A program made the translations under genes and the position numbers. This document shows positions 26,271-34,834 of a stretch of 46,192 nt of DNA, in pieces. The stretch comes from Limosilactobacillus viscerum (GTDB taxonomy: Bacteria > Bacillota > Bacilli > Lactobacillales > Lactobacillaceae), in contig NZ_CANDNW010000012.1 in NCBI RefSeq assembly GCF_947387525.1, positions 1 to 46,192 on the forward strand. The letters are read 5' to 3'. How positions within the stretch are numbered: position 1 is the first letter of the stretch; the number at the start of each line of letters is the position of its first letter. A model generated the notes under the pieces. It saw nothing but the letters and a program-made list of their open reading frames with translations, made no database searches and was not told the origin of the DNA.

Positions 26271-28064
26271 ATGAGCAAAATTAAAATCATCCCATTTGGT
26301 GGGGTTCGTGAAAATGGAAAAAACATGTACGCGGTGGAAATTGATGGCCAGATTTTTATTCTGGACGCTGGTCTGAAGTACCCCGAAAATGAATTGATGG
26401 GAATTGATGTTGTTATTCCAGACTGGGAATACTTACGCAAGCACAAGGACCAGATCGTCGGCGTTTTCCTGACCCACGGACATGCGGATTCGATCGGAGC
26501 ACTACCGTACTTCTTAATGGACTTTAACGTTCCAGTATTCGGTAGTGAAATGACAATTGCACTTGCTAAGCTGGCAGTAAAGAAGCATAAGGAAGCTAAG
26601 AAGTTTAACGACTTTCACGTGGTTGGCGAGAGCACCGCGATTGACTTTGACGACGTAACTGTTTCGTTTTTCCAGACCACGCACACGATTCCGGAAACAT
26701 TAGGAATTGTGCTGGAGACAAACGAAGGAAATATTGTTTATACTGGTGACTTCAAGTTCGACCAAACGGCAACTGAAGGTTACCAAACTGACTTAGCACG
26801 ACTGGCAGAAGTTGGTTCCCAGGGTGTGCTAGCTCTTCTTAGTGATTCTGCGGGTGCTGGCATTGCCGGTGCTTCGACGCGGGAGAAGGATATTGGTGAA
26901 TATATCAAGGAGACCTTCAAGTACCAGAGTGGGCGGATCGTCGTTGCTAGTGTTGCTTCAAATATTATGCGTGTCCAGCAGATTATTGATGCAGCGGTAG
27001 CGGTTGACCGTAAAATCGTTCTTTCTGGTAGCGATATCGAACAAATTATTGATACCGCGATGGACCTGGGCAAGTTAAAGCTTCCACAGGACTTACTGAT
27101 TAGCATTAAGGAAGCTGACAAGCTGGATCCAAATCAAGTGGTTATTCTTGAAACCGGCAAAATGGGTGAGCCAATTAAGTCACTTCAGCAGATTGCTAAC
27201 GGGGACAACCCAAAGATTAAGCTAACGGATAATGACTTGGTATTTGTCACCACCACGCCTTCATATGCGCAAGAAACTGAAGTACAGAAGACTAAAGATA
27301 TGATCTACCGCACTGGTGCGGAAGTTAAGTTTATTTCTGATGATCTTAACCCGTCCGGTCACGCTAACCAAAATGACCAACAATTAATGCTTAACTTCAT
27401 GAAGCCGAAATACTTTATCCCGATCCAGGGTGAGTACCGCCTCTTAGACCAGCATGCCGAACTGGCAGAGGAAGTTGGGGTAAAGCCAGAAAACATCTTC
27501 ATTACTAATAAGGGGGATGTTTTAGATTACGACAATGGTGAATTCCATGTCGGTGAACACATTGATGTCGGCAATACCATGATTGATGGTACCGGTATTG
27601 GTGACATTGGGAACATCGTTCTTCGTGACCGCCGGGTTCTTTCCGAAGATGGTATTTTTGTAGTTGTTGCAACAATTGACCGGAAGAAGAAAAAGATCGT
27701 GGCTCGTCCACAAATTACTTCCCGTGGTTTTGTCTTTGTTAAGACTAACCACCAGTTGATGAAGCAAAGTGCTGACCTGGTTGAAAAGGTAGTTCAAGAC
27801 AACCTCGACCAAAAGGAATTTGACTGGGGGCACCTTAAACAAGACGTCCGTGAAAAGTTAAACCGGTTCTTGTTTGACCAGACTAAGCGGCACCCGGTTA
27901 TTCTTCCGGTAATTATGGAAATTAACCAACACGCTAAGAAAAAGGCCAAAAATAATAGTGGGAGCGAAAACAAGAAGGAAAAAGCTAACCACAAGAAAGA
28001 ACAACACCGTGGTCGCGGTCGAGGACGGAAACATCAAGCAGACAAGAAAAAGCAAGGTAACTAA
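26271..28064 (+). CDS. rnjB: Ribonuclease J, J2-like
   Basis: A beta-CASP metallo-beta-lactamase RNase in mRNA turnover and rRNA maturation. The active-site motif reads HGHADS at residues 69-74 where RNase J1 has HGHEDH; loss of the last histidine is characteristic of RNase J2, the weaker partner of J1 in the J1-J2 complex. Later ligands TTHTIP, TGDFKFD and SGHANQ are present. The 597-residue protein ends in a tail of about 45 residues rich in Lys, Arg, Gly and His (HRGRGRGRKHQ) that may bind RNA. An extended -10 (TGG-TAAGAT, 26181-26189) lies upstream. Confidence 0.9.
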   Translation: MSKIKIIPFGGVRENGKNMYAVEIDGQIFILDAGLKYPENELMGIDVVIPDWEYLRKHKDQIVGVFLTHGHADSIGALPYFLMDFNVPVFGSEMTIALAKLAVKKHKEAKKFNDFHVVGESTAIDFDDVTVSFFQTTHTIPETLGIVLETNEGNIVYTGDFKFDQTATEGYQTDLARLAEVGSQGVLALLSDSAGAGIAGASTREKDIGEYIKETFKYQSGRIVVASVASNIMRVQQIIDAAVAVDRKIVLSGSDIEQIIDTAMDLGKLKLPQDLLISIKEADKLDPNQVVILETGKMGEPIKSLQQIANGDNPKIKLTDNDLVFVTTTPSYAQETEVQKTKDMIYRTGAEVKFISDDLNPSGHANQNDQQLMLNFMKPKYFIPIQGEYRLLDQHAELAEEVGVKPENIFITNKGDVLDYDNGEFHVGEHIDVGNTMIDGTGIGDIGNIVLRDRRVLSEDGIFVVVATIDRKKKKIVARPQITSRGFVFVKTNHQLMKQSADLVEKVVQDNLDQKEFDWGHLKQDVREKLNRFLFDQTKRHPVILPVIMEINQHAKKKAKNNSGSENKKEKANHKKEQHRGRGRGRKHQADKKKQGN

Positions 28065-28076
28065 TTGAATATGTGC

Positions 28077-28114
28077 AAGTGGGGCTGTGGGCAATCTTCC
28101 ACAACCCCGCTTTC
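28077..28114 (+). terminator. Terminator-like hairpin after rnjB
   Basis: AAGTGGGGCTGTGG pairs with CCACAACCCCGCTTT around an 8-nt loop, 12 bases past the rnjB stop. The T-run is short, so some transcription probably continues into the next gene. Confidence 0.65.
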
Positions 28115-28136
28115 TATCTATAATGAGGAACAACAC

Positions 28137-29045
28137 ATGAATAACGAGCAAGAAGAACAATACCAAAAAGCTTTAAAATTAATGACAGAAGAAAAGTGGC
28201 TAAAAGCAGCTTCATTGCTTGAAGACTTGCTTAACCAAGTGCCAAGTGATGACGTCACAAAATCACTAGTACTTGCCTTGTACCGGGGGAAACAATACGC
28301 GCGAGCATTTGTTTACCTAGTTGAGCAACCGGCCGTTTTTGCGGCTGACCAACCTAATGCGCGGCTGGCGGTTCACCTTTTGCTTCATAACCAGTCTTAC
28401 ATTTCAGCCCGCCTGTTTATCGCTGGGTTACCAGCTGGTTGGCAAGACGAACTCATCCAGTTGGTTGAAGAAGGTGAACGGGATGCGCGTCAGAAATTTC
28501 AAACAACAATTCAGACGGAATTGCGCTCCTTTTACCACCTTGGTGATTGTTCATTAAATGAACAACAAGAGCGGCTGAGTGAAGCACAGCAATTACCACT
28601 CGATGAGTATTTAACCGGGGCACAATTTTTGCTGCGTGATCCCTTTACCCACCAGTTAATTAAGGCGTCGATTGTCGATACGCTCCGGCAAATTGGCATT
28701 GAAAAAGAAATGGTTATTCGCTGGATCGACGGCAAGGAATATTCGTTTGTTCCCGGTGATTTACTTTCGATTGATGATTTAGGACTTGTTCAAGCATTAA
28801 GAAATGAGTTGACCAATGAATTAGGCAACCACAACCCAAGTGAGCTTCAGCTTGCCAACCAGGAGCTTCAGATGCAGTTGATGCTGCTTTACCCACTGAT
28901 TAATAATCAAATTGATGATGTAAAAGAGTGGATTAGGTGTCTGATCATGCGGATTCGTGGTGAAAAAGGGAAGGTAAATCCAAAGGTAATGGCTACTCAG
29001 GAAGAATTAACCAGGATAATTGATGATTTAAGCGAAAAACATTAG
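28137..29045 (+). CDS. TPR-like helical protein of unknown function
   Basis: The 302-residue soluble protein has N-terminal helix pairs of tetratricopeptide type (YQKALKLMTEEKWLKAASLL and the following LALYRGKQYARAFVYL). The remainder is helical with no catalytic motif I recognise. ATG 28137, with GAGGAA nine bases upstream, is chosen; the open frame back to 28065 runs through the rnjB terminator. Sitting between rnjB and tuf is typical in lactobacilli. A scaffold role is likely, with the partner unknown. Confidence 0.75.
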   Translation: MNNEQEEQYQKALKLMTEEKWLKAASLLEDLLNQVPSDDVTKSLVLALYRGKQYARAFVYLVEQPAVFAADQPNARLAVHLLLHNQSYISARLFIAGLPAGWQDELIQLVEEGERDARQKFQTTIQTELRSFYHLGDCSLNEQQERLSEAQQLPLDEYLTGAQFLLRDPFTHQLIKASIVDTLRQIGIEKEMVIRWIDGKEYSFVPGDLLSIDDLGLVQALRNELTNELGNHNPSELQLANQELQMQLMLLYPLINNQIDDVKEWIRCLIMRIRGEKGKVNPKVMATQEELTRIIDDLSEKH

Positions 29046-29118
29046 CATTATTATTTACAAATTGGATGATAGTTGATATTATATTTAAGAATTCTTCTTC
29101 GAGCTGTTGATATAAATC

Positions 29119-29147
29119 TTTCAATTGGCGAAAAGAAGTAGTACAAT
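29119..29147 (+). promoter_or_regulatory. Candidate tuf promoter
   Basis: TACAAT (29142-29147) with a weak TTTCAA at 17-bp spacing, ahead of a leader of about 70 nt. An alternative -10 is TATAAA at 29151. The true hexamers are uncertain. Confidence 0.35.
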
Positions 29148-29222
29148 ATCTATAAAGGTGTGTCAGTCATTCTTATGGGACGACTGGCATTATACTTGTA
29201 AATTATCAGGAGGTTTTCATTA

Positions 29223-30413
29223 ATGGCTGAAAAAGAACATTATGAACGTACTAAGCCCCATGTTAACATTGGTACTATTGGCCACGTTGACCACGGGAAG
29301 ACTACTTTAACTGCTGCTATCACTAAGGTACTTGCTGAAAAGGGCCTTGCTAAGGCAGAAGATTACGCTGATATCGATGCTGCTCCAGAAGAAAAGGAAC
29401 GTGGTATCACTATCAACACTGCCCACGTTGAATACGAAACTGAAAAGCGTCACTACGCCCACATCGATGCTCCAGGTCACGCCGACTACGTTAAGAACAT
29501 GATCACTGGTGCCGCACAAATGGATGGTGCTATCTTGGTTGTTGCCGCAACTGATGGTCCTATGCCACAAACCCGTGAACACATTCTTCTGGCTCGTCAG
29601 GTTGGTGTTCAATACATCGTTGTATTCTTGAACAAGACCGACTTGGTTGACGATGACGAATTGGTTGACTTGGTTGAAATGGAAGTTCGTGACCTGCTTA
29701 GTGAATACGATTTCCCTGGTGACGACATTCCGGTTGTTCGTGGTTCTGCCCTCAAGGCTCTTGAAGGTGACCCAGAACAAGAAAAGGTTATCCTTCACTT
29801 GATGGATGTTGTTGATGACTACATCCCAACTCCAAAGCGTCCTACTGACAAGCCATTCATGATGCCTGTCGAAGACGTCTTCACTATCACTGGTCGTGGT
29901 ACTGTTGCTTCAGGTCGTATCGACCGTGGTACTGTTAAGATTGGTGACGAAGTTGAAATCGTTGGTTTGACTGAAGATGTTCTGAAGTCAACTGTTACTG
30001 GTCTGGAAATGTTCCACAAGACTCTTGACCTTGGTGAAGCCGGGGACAACGTTGGTGTACTTCTTCGTGGTATTTCACACGACCAAGTTCAACGTGGTCA
30101 AGTTCTTGCTGAACCAGGTTCGATCCAAACTCACATGAACTTCAAGGGTGAAGTTTATGTTATGACCAAGGAAGAAGGGGGCCGTCACACGCCATTCTTC
30201 TCCAACTACCGTCCACAATTCTACTTCCACACAACTGATGTTACTGGTACGATTGAATTGCCAGATGGCGTAGAAATGGTTATGCCTGGTGATAACGTAA
30301 CGTTCACTGTTAACCTGCAAAAGCCAGTTGCCCTTGAAAAGGGTCTGAAGTTCACCATCCGTGAAGGTGGACACACTGTTGGTGCCGGTGTGGTATCAGA
30401 AGTCTTAGACTAA
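29223..30413 (+). CDS. tuf: Elongation factor Tu
   Basis: It delivers aminoacyl-tRNA to the ribosome. GTPase motifs are [24 protein letters not shown] and NKTD, followed by domains II and III (396 residues). Codon use is strongly biased to abundant-tRNA codons, as expected for a highly expressed gene. AGGAGG lies 9 bases before the ATG. It is flanked by a terminator downstream and is transcribed alone, not with fusA/rpsL. Confidence 0.98.
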   Translation: MAEKEHYERTKPHVNIGTIGHVDHGKTTLTAAITKVLAEKGLAKAEDYADIDAAPEEKERGITINTAHVEYETEKRHYAHIDAPGHADYVKNMITGAAQMDGAILVVAATDGPMPQTREHILLARQVGVQYIVVFLNKTDLVDDDELVDLVEMEVRDLLSEYDFPGDDIPVVRGSALKALEGDPEQEKVILHLMDVVDDYIPTPKRPTDKPFMMPVEDVFTITGRGTVASGRIDRGTVKIGDEVEIVGLTEDVLKSTVTGLEMFHKTLDLGEAGDNVGVLLRGISHDQVQRGQVLAEPGSIQTHMNFKGEVYVMTKEEGGRHTPFFSNYRPQFYFHTTDVTGTIELPDGVEMVMPGDNVTFTVNLQKPVALEKGLKFTIREGGHTVGAGVVSEVLD

Positions 30414-30434
30414 TTTTTCAATTAGGCAATTTGA

Positions 30435-30468
30435 AAGAATCCGGATTATTCCGGGTTCTTTTTCTTTT
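30435..30468 (+). terminator. Terminator of tuf
   Basis: AAGAATCCGG (30435-30444) pairs with CCGGGTTCTT (30451-30460), followed by a T-rich run. Confidence 0.9.
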
Positions 30469-30498
30469 AAATAATAAGGGTGGAAAGCTTGCATTTAG

Positions 30499-30527
30499 TT
30501 GCAATTGCGGCAGGCGTACGGTAAACT
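30499..30527 (+). promoter_or_regulatory. Probable tig promoter
   Basis: TTGCAA (30499-30504), a 17-bp spacer and TAAACT (30522-30527), about 65 bases before tig. Confidence 0.5.
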
Positions 30528-30591
30528 AATAAGGTATGTAAAGACCTGCTTTTAAGCAATGGTCAAATTGATTGTTATTGGAGGAAATAAA

Positions 30592-31914
30592 ATGTCAGCA
30601 AAATGGGAACGCGATAGCGATGCCAGCAAAGGGACATTAACGTTTGATATTGATGTCGACACGATTAACAAGGGAATTGACGAAGCTTTCGTTGAAACTC
30701 GGAAGAAGATTACGGTTCCAGGTTTCCGGAAGGGCCGTGTTCCACGCCAAATCTTCAACCAAATGTACGGTGAAGAATCTCTCTACCAAGATGCTTTAAA
30801 CAAGGTATTACCAGATGCTTACAGTGATGCCGTTAAGGAAACTGGTATCAAGCCAGTTGACCAACCAAAGATTGACATCAAGAGCATGGAAAAGGGTCAA
30901 CCTTGGACTTTGACTGCTGAAGTTGCAGTTGAACCAGAAGTTAAGCTGGGCGAATACAAGGGAATGGAAGTTCCAGAACAAGACACAACTGTTTCCGATG
31001 CTGATGTTGACTCAGAAATCGAAAAGAAGCGTCAACAACAAGCTGAATTAGTTCTGAAGGAAGACAAGCCAGCTGCAAAGGGCGATACGGTTGTTATCGA
31101 CTACGAAGGTAGCATTGATGGTAAGAAGTTTGACGGTGGTTCTGCCGACAACTACTCACTTGAATTAGGTTCTGGTTCCTTTATTCCAGGCTTTGAAGAC
31201 CAATTAGTTGGTGCTAACTCTGGTGATGACGTTGATGTTAAGGTTACTTTCCCTGAAGACTACCACGCAAAGGAACTTGCTGGTAAGGATGCAATCTTTA
31301 AGGTAAAGGTTCACGAAATTAAGGAAAAGCAACTTCCAGAATTAGACGATGACTTTGCTAAGGACGTTGACGAAGATGTTGACACCTTAGATGAATTGAA
31401 GGACAAGACCCGGAAGCAACTTCAACAACAAAAGGACGACCAAGCTAAAGGTGCCATTGAAGATGCTGCAATTGAAAAGGCAGTTGCTAACGCAGAAATC
31501 GAAGACATCCCACAAGCAATGCTGGACGAAGATACTAACCGGCAAATGCAACAATACCTTGCTGGTATGCAACAACAGGGTATCAGTCCTCAAATGTACT
31601 TCCAAATCACTGGTACTAAGGAAGACGACCTGAAGAAGCAATTCGCTAATGACGCTGCACAACGGGTTAAGACTAACTTAGTTCTGGAAGCAATCGTTGA
31701 TGATGCTAACCTGGAAGCAAGCGATGACGAAATCAAGGATGAAATCAAGGACTTGGCAAAGCAATACGGGATGGAAGAAAATGCCGTTGAAAAGGCCCTG
31801 TCAAAGGACATGCTGAGTCATGATATCAAGATTAAGAAGGCAGTTGACTTGGTTGCTGATTCAGCAAAGCAAGTTAAGGATGCCAAGAAGGATGACGAAA
31901 AGGCTGACAAGTAA
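30592..31914 (+). CDS. tig: Trigger factor (peptidyl-prolyl isomerase chaperone)
   Basis: A ribosome-docked chaperone meeting nascent chains. It has the N-terminal ribosome-binding signature GFRKGRVPR near residue 45, a central FKBP domain ([20 protein letters not shown] near residue 163) and a helical C-terminal domain with an acidic/lysine tail. ATG 30592 (440 residues) is set by GGAGGA seven bases upstream and the conserved MSAKWE start; the open frame to 30559 is rejected. tig followed by clpX is the usual Firmicutes order. Confidence 0.97.
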   Translation: MSAKWERDSDASKGTLTFDIDVDTINKGIDEAFVETRKKITVPGFRKGRVPRQIFNQMYGEESLYQDALNKVLPDAYSDAVKETGIKPVDQPKIDIKSMEKGQPWTLTAEVAVEPEVKLGEYKGMEVPEQDTTVSDADVDSEIEKKRQQQAELVLKEDKPAAKGDTVVIDYEGSIDGKKFDGGSADNYSLELGSGSFIPGFEDQLVGANSGDDVDVKVTFPEDYHAKELAGKDAIFKVKVHEIKEKQLPELDDDFAKDVDEDVDTLDELKDKTRKQLQQQKDDQAKGAIEDAAIEKAVANAEIEDIPQAMLDEDTNRQMQQYLAGMQQQGISPQMYFQITGTKEDDLKKQFANDAAQRVKTNLVLEAIVDDANLEASDDEIKDEIKDLAKQYGMEENAVEKALSKDMLSHDIKIKKAVDLVADSAKQVKDAKKDDEKADK

Positions 31915-31937
31915 TCGTTAGTATTTTGTCATATTGA

Positions 31938-32039
31938 AGGGAACAAGACGAAGGTCAGTACTGACTTTCGAGCCCTGCAAGTACAATAGGGGTCCAGAGA
32001 CCGGCAAGAAACCGTGAACTCTGGATCCCTATTTGTGTT
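31938..32039 (+). other. Structured intergenic element B (related to 16851-16934)
   Basis: Downstream of tig: GAAGG, a hairpin with GTCAG/CTGAC arms (31950-31969), GCCCTGC (31972-31978), then a long hairpin with AGGGGTCCAGAG against CTCTGGATCCCT arms (about 31988-32030), then ATTTGTGTT. Block order, spacing and single-stranded motifs match element A while the stems differ in sequence but keep pairing. Function unknown; it may also terminate tig. Confidence 0.5.
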
Positions 32040-32304
32040 CAACTTTAATTTATCAGGAATGACTTACGCTGCGCCACCATTATTGTTTCAAAATACTGGG
32101 GTTGTCATAGCGCCAAGCATTGATTGATTTTTTAGGGGGATCAATTTCAATAGCAAATCGTGGCTTGTGAACGATTACGTACCATGTTAACTGTTGTTAA
32201 TTGAGGACTTACCTCGCAGCATCAATTCTTTTCAAAACAGAATATTCGTATTTATAGCGGAATTTTGGTATGATTATTTCATAAGTTTTAGAGGAGGTTT
32301 ATAA
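32040..32304 (+). promoter_or_regulatory. Non-coding region and promoter ahead of clpX
   Basis: No coding potential was seen on either strand in this 265-bp gap. An extended -10 (TGG-TATGAT, 32266-32274) lies 30 bases before clpX, without a good -35. No CtsR tandem heptad or CIRCE repeat was found, so stress control of clpX is not evident. The stretch 32045-32220 contains scattered short inverted repeats but nothing I can name. Confidence 0.45.
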
Positions 32305-33555
32305 ATGTTTGAAGATACCAGTGGAATGGATTCCGTTCATTGCTCGTTTTGCGGTAAATCACAAGACGAAGTAAAGAAGATTGTGGCTGGACCAGGCGTT
32401 TATATTTGTAATGAGTGTGTTGATCTGTGCCAGCAGATCATTACCCAAGAATTAGCGGAGGACAGCGCTAAGAAGACCTTCCGTGTACCAACACCGGAAG
32501 AAATTGTCAAGGACTTAGACGACTACGTGATTGGCCAGGACGATGCCAAGAAGACGTTGGCCGTCGCTGTTTACAACCACTATAAGCGGGTAAACGCGAT
32601 GATGACTGGTGATAATAATGATACCGAATTACAAAAGAGTAATATCGCGGTAATTGGTCCAACTGGTTCCGGTAAAACTTACCTGGCTCAGTCACTAGCA
32701 CGGATTTTGAATGTCCCATTTGCAATCGCCGACGCAACTACGTTAACTGAAGCCGGCTATGTTGGTGAAGACGTTGAAAACATCATTCTCAAGCTCTTAC
32801 AAGCAGTTGATTTCGATGTTGAACGGGCCGAAAAGGGCATTATTTACATCGATGAAATTGATAAAATTGCCAAAAAGAGTGAGAACGTTTCGATTACCCG
32901 TGATGTTTCTGGTGAAGGGGTTCAGCAGGCACTGTTAAAGATCCTTGAAGGGACAATTGCCAATGTACCGCCACAGGGTGGACGGAAGCACCCGCAACAA
33001 GAATTTATCCAGGTTGATACCAGCAATATTCTCTTTATCGTTGGTGGTGCTTTCGACGGCATTGAAAATATTGTAAAGGAACGAATCGGTGAAAAGACGA
33101 TTGGCTTCGGAACTAGTACTTCTGAACGGGACAACATTACGGAAAAGAATATTTTGCAGCATGTTATTCCAGAAGACCTGCTTAAGTTTGGCCTGATTCC
33201 TGAATTTATTGGTCGGCTGCCAGTAATGACGGCGCTAGAAAAGCTTGACGAACATGACTTGGTACGGATTCTTACCGAACCGAAGAATGCGCTGGTTAAG
33301 CAGTACAAGGAATTAATTCGCTTAGATGGTAGCGAGCTGAGCTTTACAGATGGTGCCTTAACCGCAATGGCTAAACTAGCAATTGCCCGTAATACTGGTG
33401 CCCGTGGTTTGCGGTCGATCATTGAAGAGGTTATGCAGGACGTAATGTTTGAACTGCCGAGTCGTGATGATGTGGCCAAAGTGGTAATTGGGAAGCGTTG
33501 TGTCACTGACCATGCCCAGCCAAAGTTCATCATGAAGGATGAGAAAGCCTCATAA
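32305..33555 (+). CDS. clpX: ATP-dependent Clp protease ATP-binding subunit ClpX
   Basis: An AAA+ unfoldase that feeds ClpP. It has an N-terminal C4 zinc-binding domain (CSFCGK and CNECVDLC, residues 13-42), Walker A GPTGSGKT near residue 117, Walker [10 protein letters not shown] near residue 183, and the IGFG loop that docks on ClpP near residue 266. 416 residues is standard. AGAGGAGG lies 6-7 bases before the ATG. It leads an operon with engB and a MazG-like gene. Confidence 0.97.
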   Translation: MFEDTSGMDSVHCSFCGKSQDEVKKIVAGPGVYICNECVDLCQQIITQELAEDSAKKTFRVPTPEEIVKDLDDYVIGQDDAKKTLAVAVYNHYKRVNAMMTGDNNDTELQKSNIAVIGPTGSGKTYLAQSLARILNVPFAIADATTLTEAGYVGEDVENIILKLLQAVDFDVERAEKGIIYIDEIDKIAKKSENVSITRDVSGEGVQQALLKILEGTIANVPPQGGRKHPQQEFIQVDTSNILFIVGGAFDGIENIVKERIGEKTIGFGTSTSERDNITEKNILQHVIPEDLLKFGLIPEFIGRLPVMTALEKLDEHDLVRILTEPKNALVKQYKELIRLDGSELSFTDGALTAMAKLAIARNTGARGLRSIIEEVMQDVMFELPSRDDVAKVVIGKRCVTDHAQPKFIMKDEKAS

Positions 33556-33573
33556 TTAACAGGAGAGTGTGAG

Positions 33574-34164
33574 ATGGAAGTTCATAATGTTGATTTAACA
33601 ATTAGTGCGGTCAAACCAGAACAGTACCCGCAGACTAACTATCCGGAAATTGCCCTGGTTGGTCGTTCGAACGTGGGGAAGTCCTCATTAACTAATGTTT
33701 TGATTAACCGGCGGAACTTTGCGCATACTTCTAGTCAACCTGGTAAGACCCAGACATTAAATTTCTACGTGGTGGAAGATGAGTTATACTTTGTGGATGT
33801 TCCCGGATATGGTTATGCAAAGGTTTCAAAAAAGGAACGCGAACGCTTTGGCCAAATGATTGAAAAGTACCTTACGACAAGGGAACAATTACGGGGAGTA
33901 ATCCTACTGGTTGATGGTCGCCACGCACCGACAGATGATGATATAAGTATGTACCAGTGGTTGCAGTATTATGATATTCCTACAATGGTCGTTGCAACCA
34001 AGATTGATAAGGTGAAGGGGAACGCCTGGAACCGGGAAGAGAGCTTGGTGAAGAAAACGTTGGGAATTGATAAGCAAACACCGCTTGTCTTATTCTCGGC
34101 GGTGAAGAAGACCGGCAAAGATGCTGTTTGGAACTGGATTGAAGAGCAGACGGGGATGAATTAA
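33574..34164 (+). CDS. engB: Ribosome biogenesis GTPase YsxC/EngB
   Basis: A 196-residue GTPase for 50S assembly. Motifs: G1 [10 protein letters not shown] near residue 30, [10 protein letters not shown]3 DVPGYGYA near residue 73 and G4 TKIDK near residue 142. It lies 18 bases after clpX with a good AGGAG site. The clpX-engB order is conserved in Firmicutes. Confidence 0.96.
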   Translation: MEVHNVDLTISAVKPEQYPQTNYPEIALVGRSNVGKSSLTNVLINRRNFAHTSSQPGKTQTLNFYVVEDELYFVDVPGYGYAKVSKKERERFGQMIEKYLTTREQLRGVILLVDGRHAPTDDDISMYQWLQYYDIPTMVVATKIDKVKGNAWNREESLVKKTLGIDKQTPLVLFSAVKKTGKDAVWNWIEEQTGMN

Positions 34165-34166
34165 CG

Positions 34167-34466
34167 GTGAATTTTAATGAATACCAAGATGCAGCCAAGC
34201 GAACGTTATATGGCAATGAGCAAGTTCTGACTAATTGTGCCCTGGGTTTAGCGGGCGAGTCAGGTCAAGTGGTTGACTTGGTGAAAAACTATACCTTTAA
34301 GGGGAAAAAACTAAGTCGGGAAGAATTAGTCCATGAGATGGGAGATGTTTTGTGGTACCTTTCACAAATCGCTGAATGGGCGGACATTCCGTTTGACGAG
34401 GTTGCTAAGGCAAATATTGCGGAATTAAACCGGCGTTACCCAACTGGGTTTAAGAAGCATGAATAA
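34167..34466 (+). CDS. MazG-like nucleotide pyrophosphohydrolase
   Basis: A 99-residue single-domain all-alpha NTP pyrophosphatase. The metal-binding residues are in GLAGESGQVVD near residue 27 and HEMGDVLWYLSQ near residue 57, with the KANIAELNRRYP C-terminus common to the group. It starts at GTG 34167, two bases after engB, so it is probably coupled. The substrate is probably a non-canonical or damaged NTP, not determinable here. Confidence 0.87.
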   Translation: MNFNEYQDAAKRTLYGNEQVLTNCALGLAGESGQVVDLVKNYTFKGKKLSREELVHEMGDVLWYLSQIAEWADIPFDEVAKANIAELNRRYPTGFKKHE

Positions 34467-34491
34467 ATAAGCCTTTTCTGTGGATATATGC

Positions 34492-34539
34492 GAAAAGCGG
34501 GAGTATGACAAAACTCAGTTCTGTTACGCTCCCGCTTTC
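34492..34539. terminator. Bidirectional terminator between convergent genes
   Basis: An extended hairpin with arms GAAAAGCGGGAG and CTCCCGCTTTC separates the clpX operon from the tiny minus-strand gene at 34552-34686. Confidence 0.8.
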
Positions 34540-34551
34540 ACTTTTATTGAT

Positions 34552-34686
34552 TTAATTTTTTTCTTTTTCTTGCTTTTCTTTTTGTTGATCCTTCGACTTA
34601 TCAGTTGGCCGTTTCTTCTTTGGGTCAATGGCAAACTGGTCGAAGAGGCGGTCGAGTTGTTCACTCCGTCTCGTTACTAAGCCCAT
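34552..34686 (-). CDS. Very small charged protein, SPJ_0845-like
   Basis: A 44-residue protein beginning GLVTRRSEQLDRLFDQFA and ending in a lysine/glutamate/glutamine run. The start is strongly supported: AAAGGAGAG lies 7 bases before ATG 34686, with an extended -10 promoter further up. The short helical start plus charged tail resembles small uncharacterised proteins annotated as SPJ_0845 family in lactic acid bacteria; this is from memory and tentative. Function unknown. A longer open frame to 34755 has no ribosome binding site. Confidence 0.65.
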   Translation of the reverse strand: MGLVTRRSEQLDRLFDQFAIDPKKKRPTDKSKDQQKEKQEKEKN

Positions 34687-34714
34687 CCTATCGCTCTCCT
34701 TTTTATTTGCACCT

Positions 34715-34744
34715 ATCTTAGCACATGCCGCAAACGTGCCGCAA
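34715..34744 (-). promoter_or_regulatory. Promoter of the small 34552-34686 gene
   Basis: On the minus strand: TTGCGG (34739-34744), an 18-bp spacer and TAAGAT (34715-34720) preceded by TG-C. It is back to back with the uvrC promoter. Confidence 0.55.
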
Positions 34745-34773
34745 GAAATCCCCATTAAATTCGGTCACATTCT

Positions 34774-34803
34774 TTGCCCTGACCGCGCTTTATCATTTAT
34801 AAT
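34774..34803 (+). promoter_or_regulatory. uvrC promoter
   Basis: TTGCCC (34774-34779), an 18-bp spacer and a perfect TATAAT (34798-34803), 32 bases before uvrC. Confidence 0.6.
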
Positions 34804-34834
34804 ATTATACTAGCATTTCATACGGAGGGTTACG

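Noticed and set aside
26474-26492. RNase J active-site change (HGHADS) as a disabling mutation
   Set aside because: Loss of the last histidine is characteristic of RNase J2 proteins, so it indicates the paralogue rather than a defect.
32040-32304. CtsR or CIRCE control of clpX
   Set aside because: No tandem GGTCAAA heptads or TTAGCACTC inverted repeat are present. Single heptads elsewhere (for example near 16948) are not tandem.
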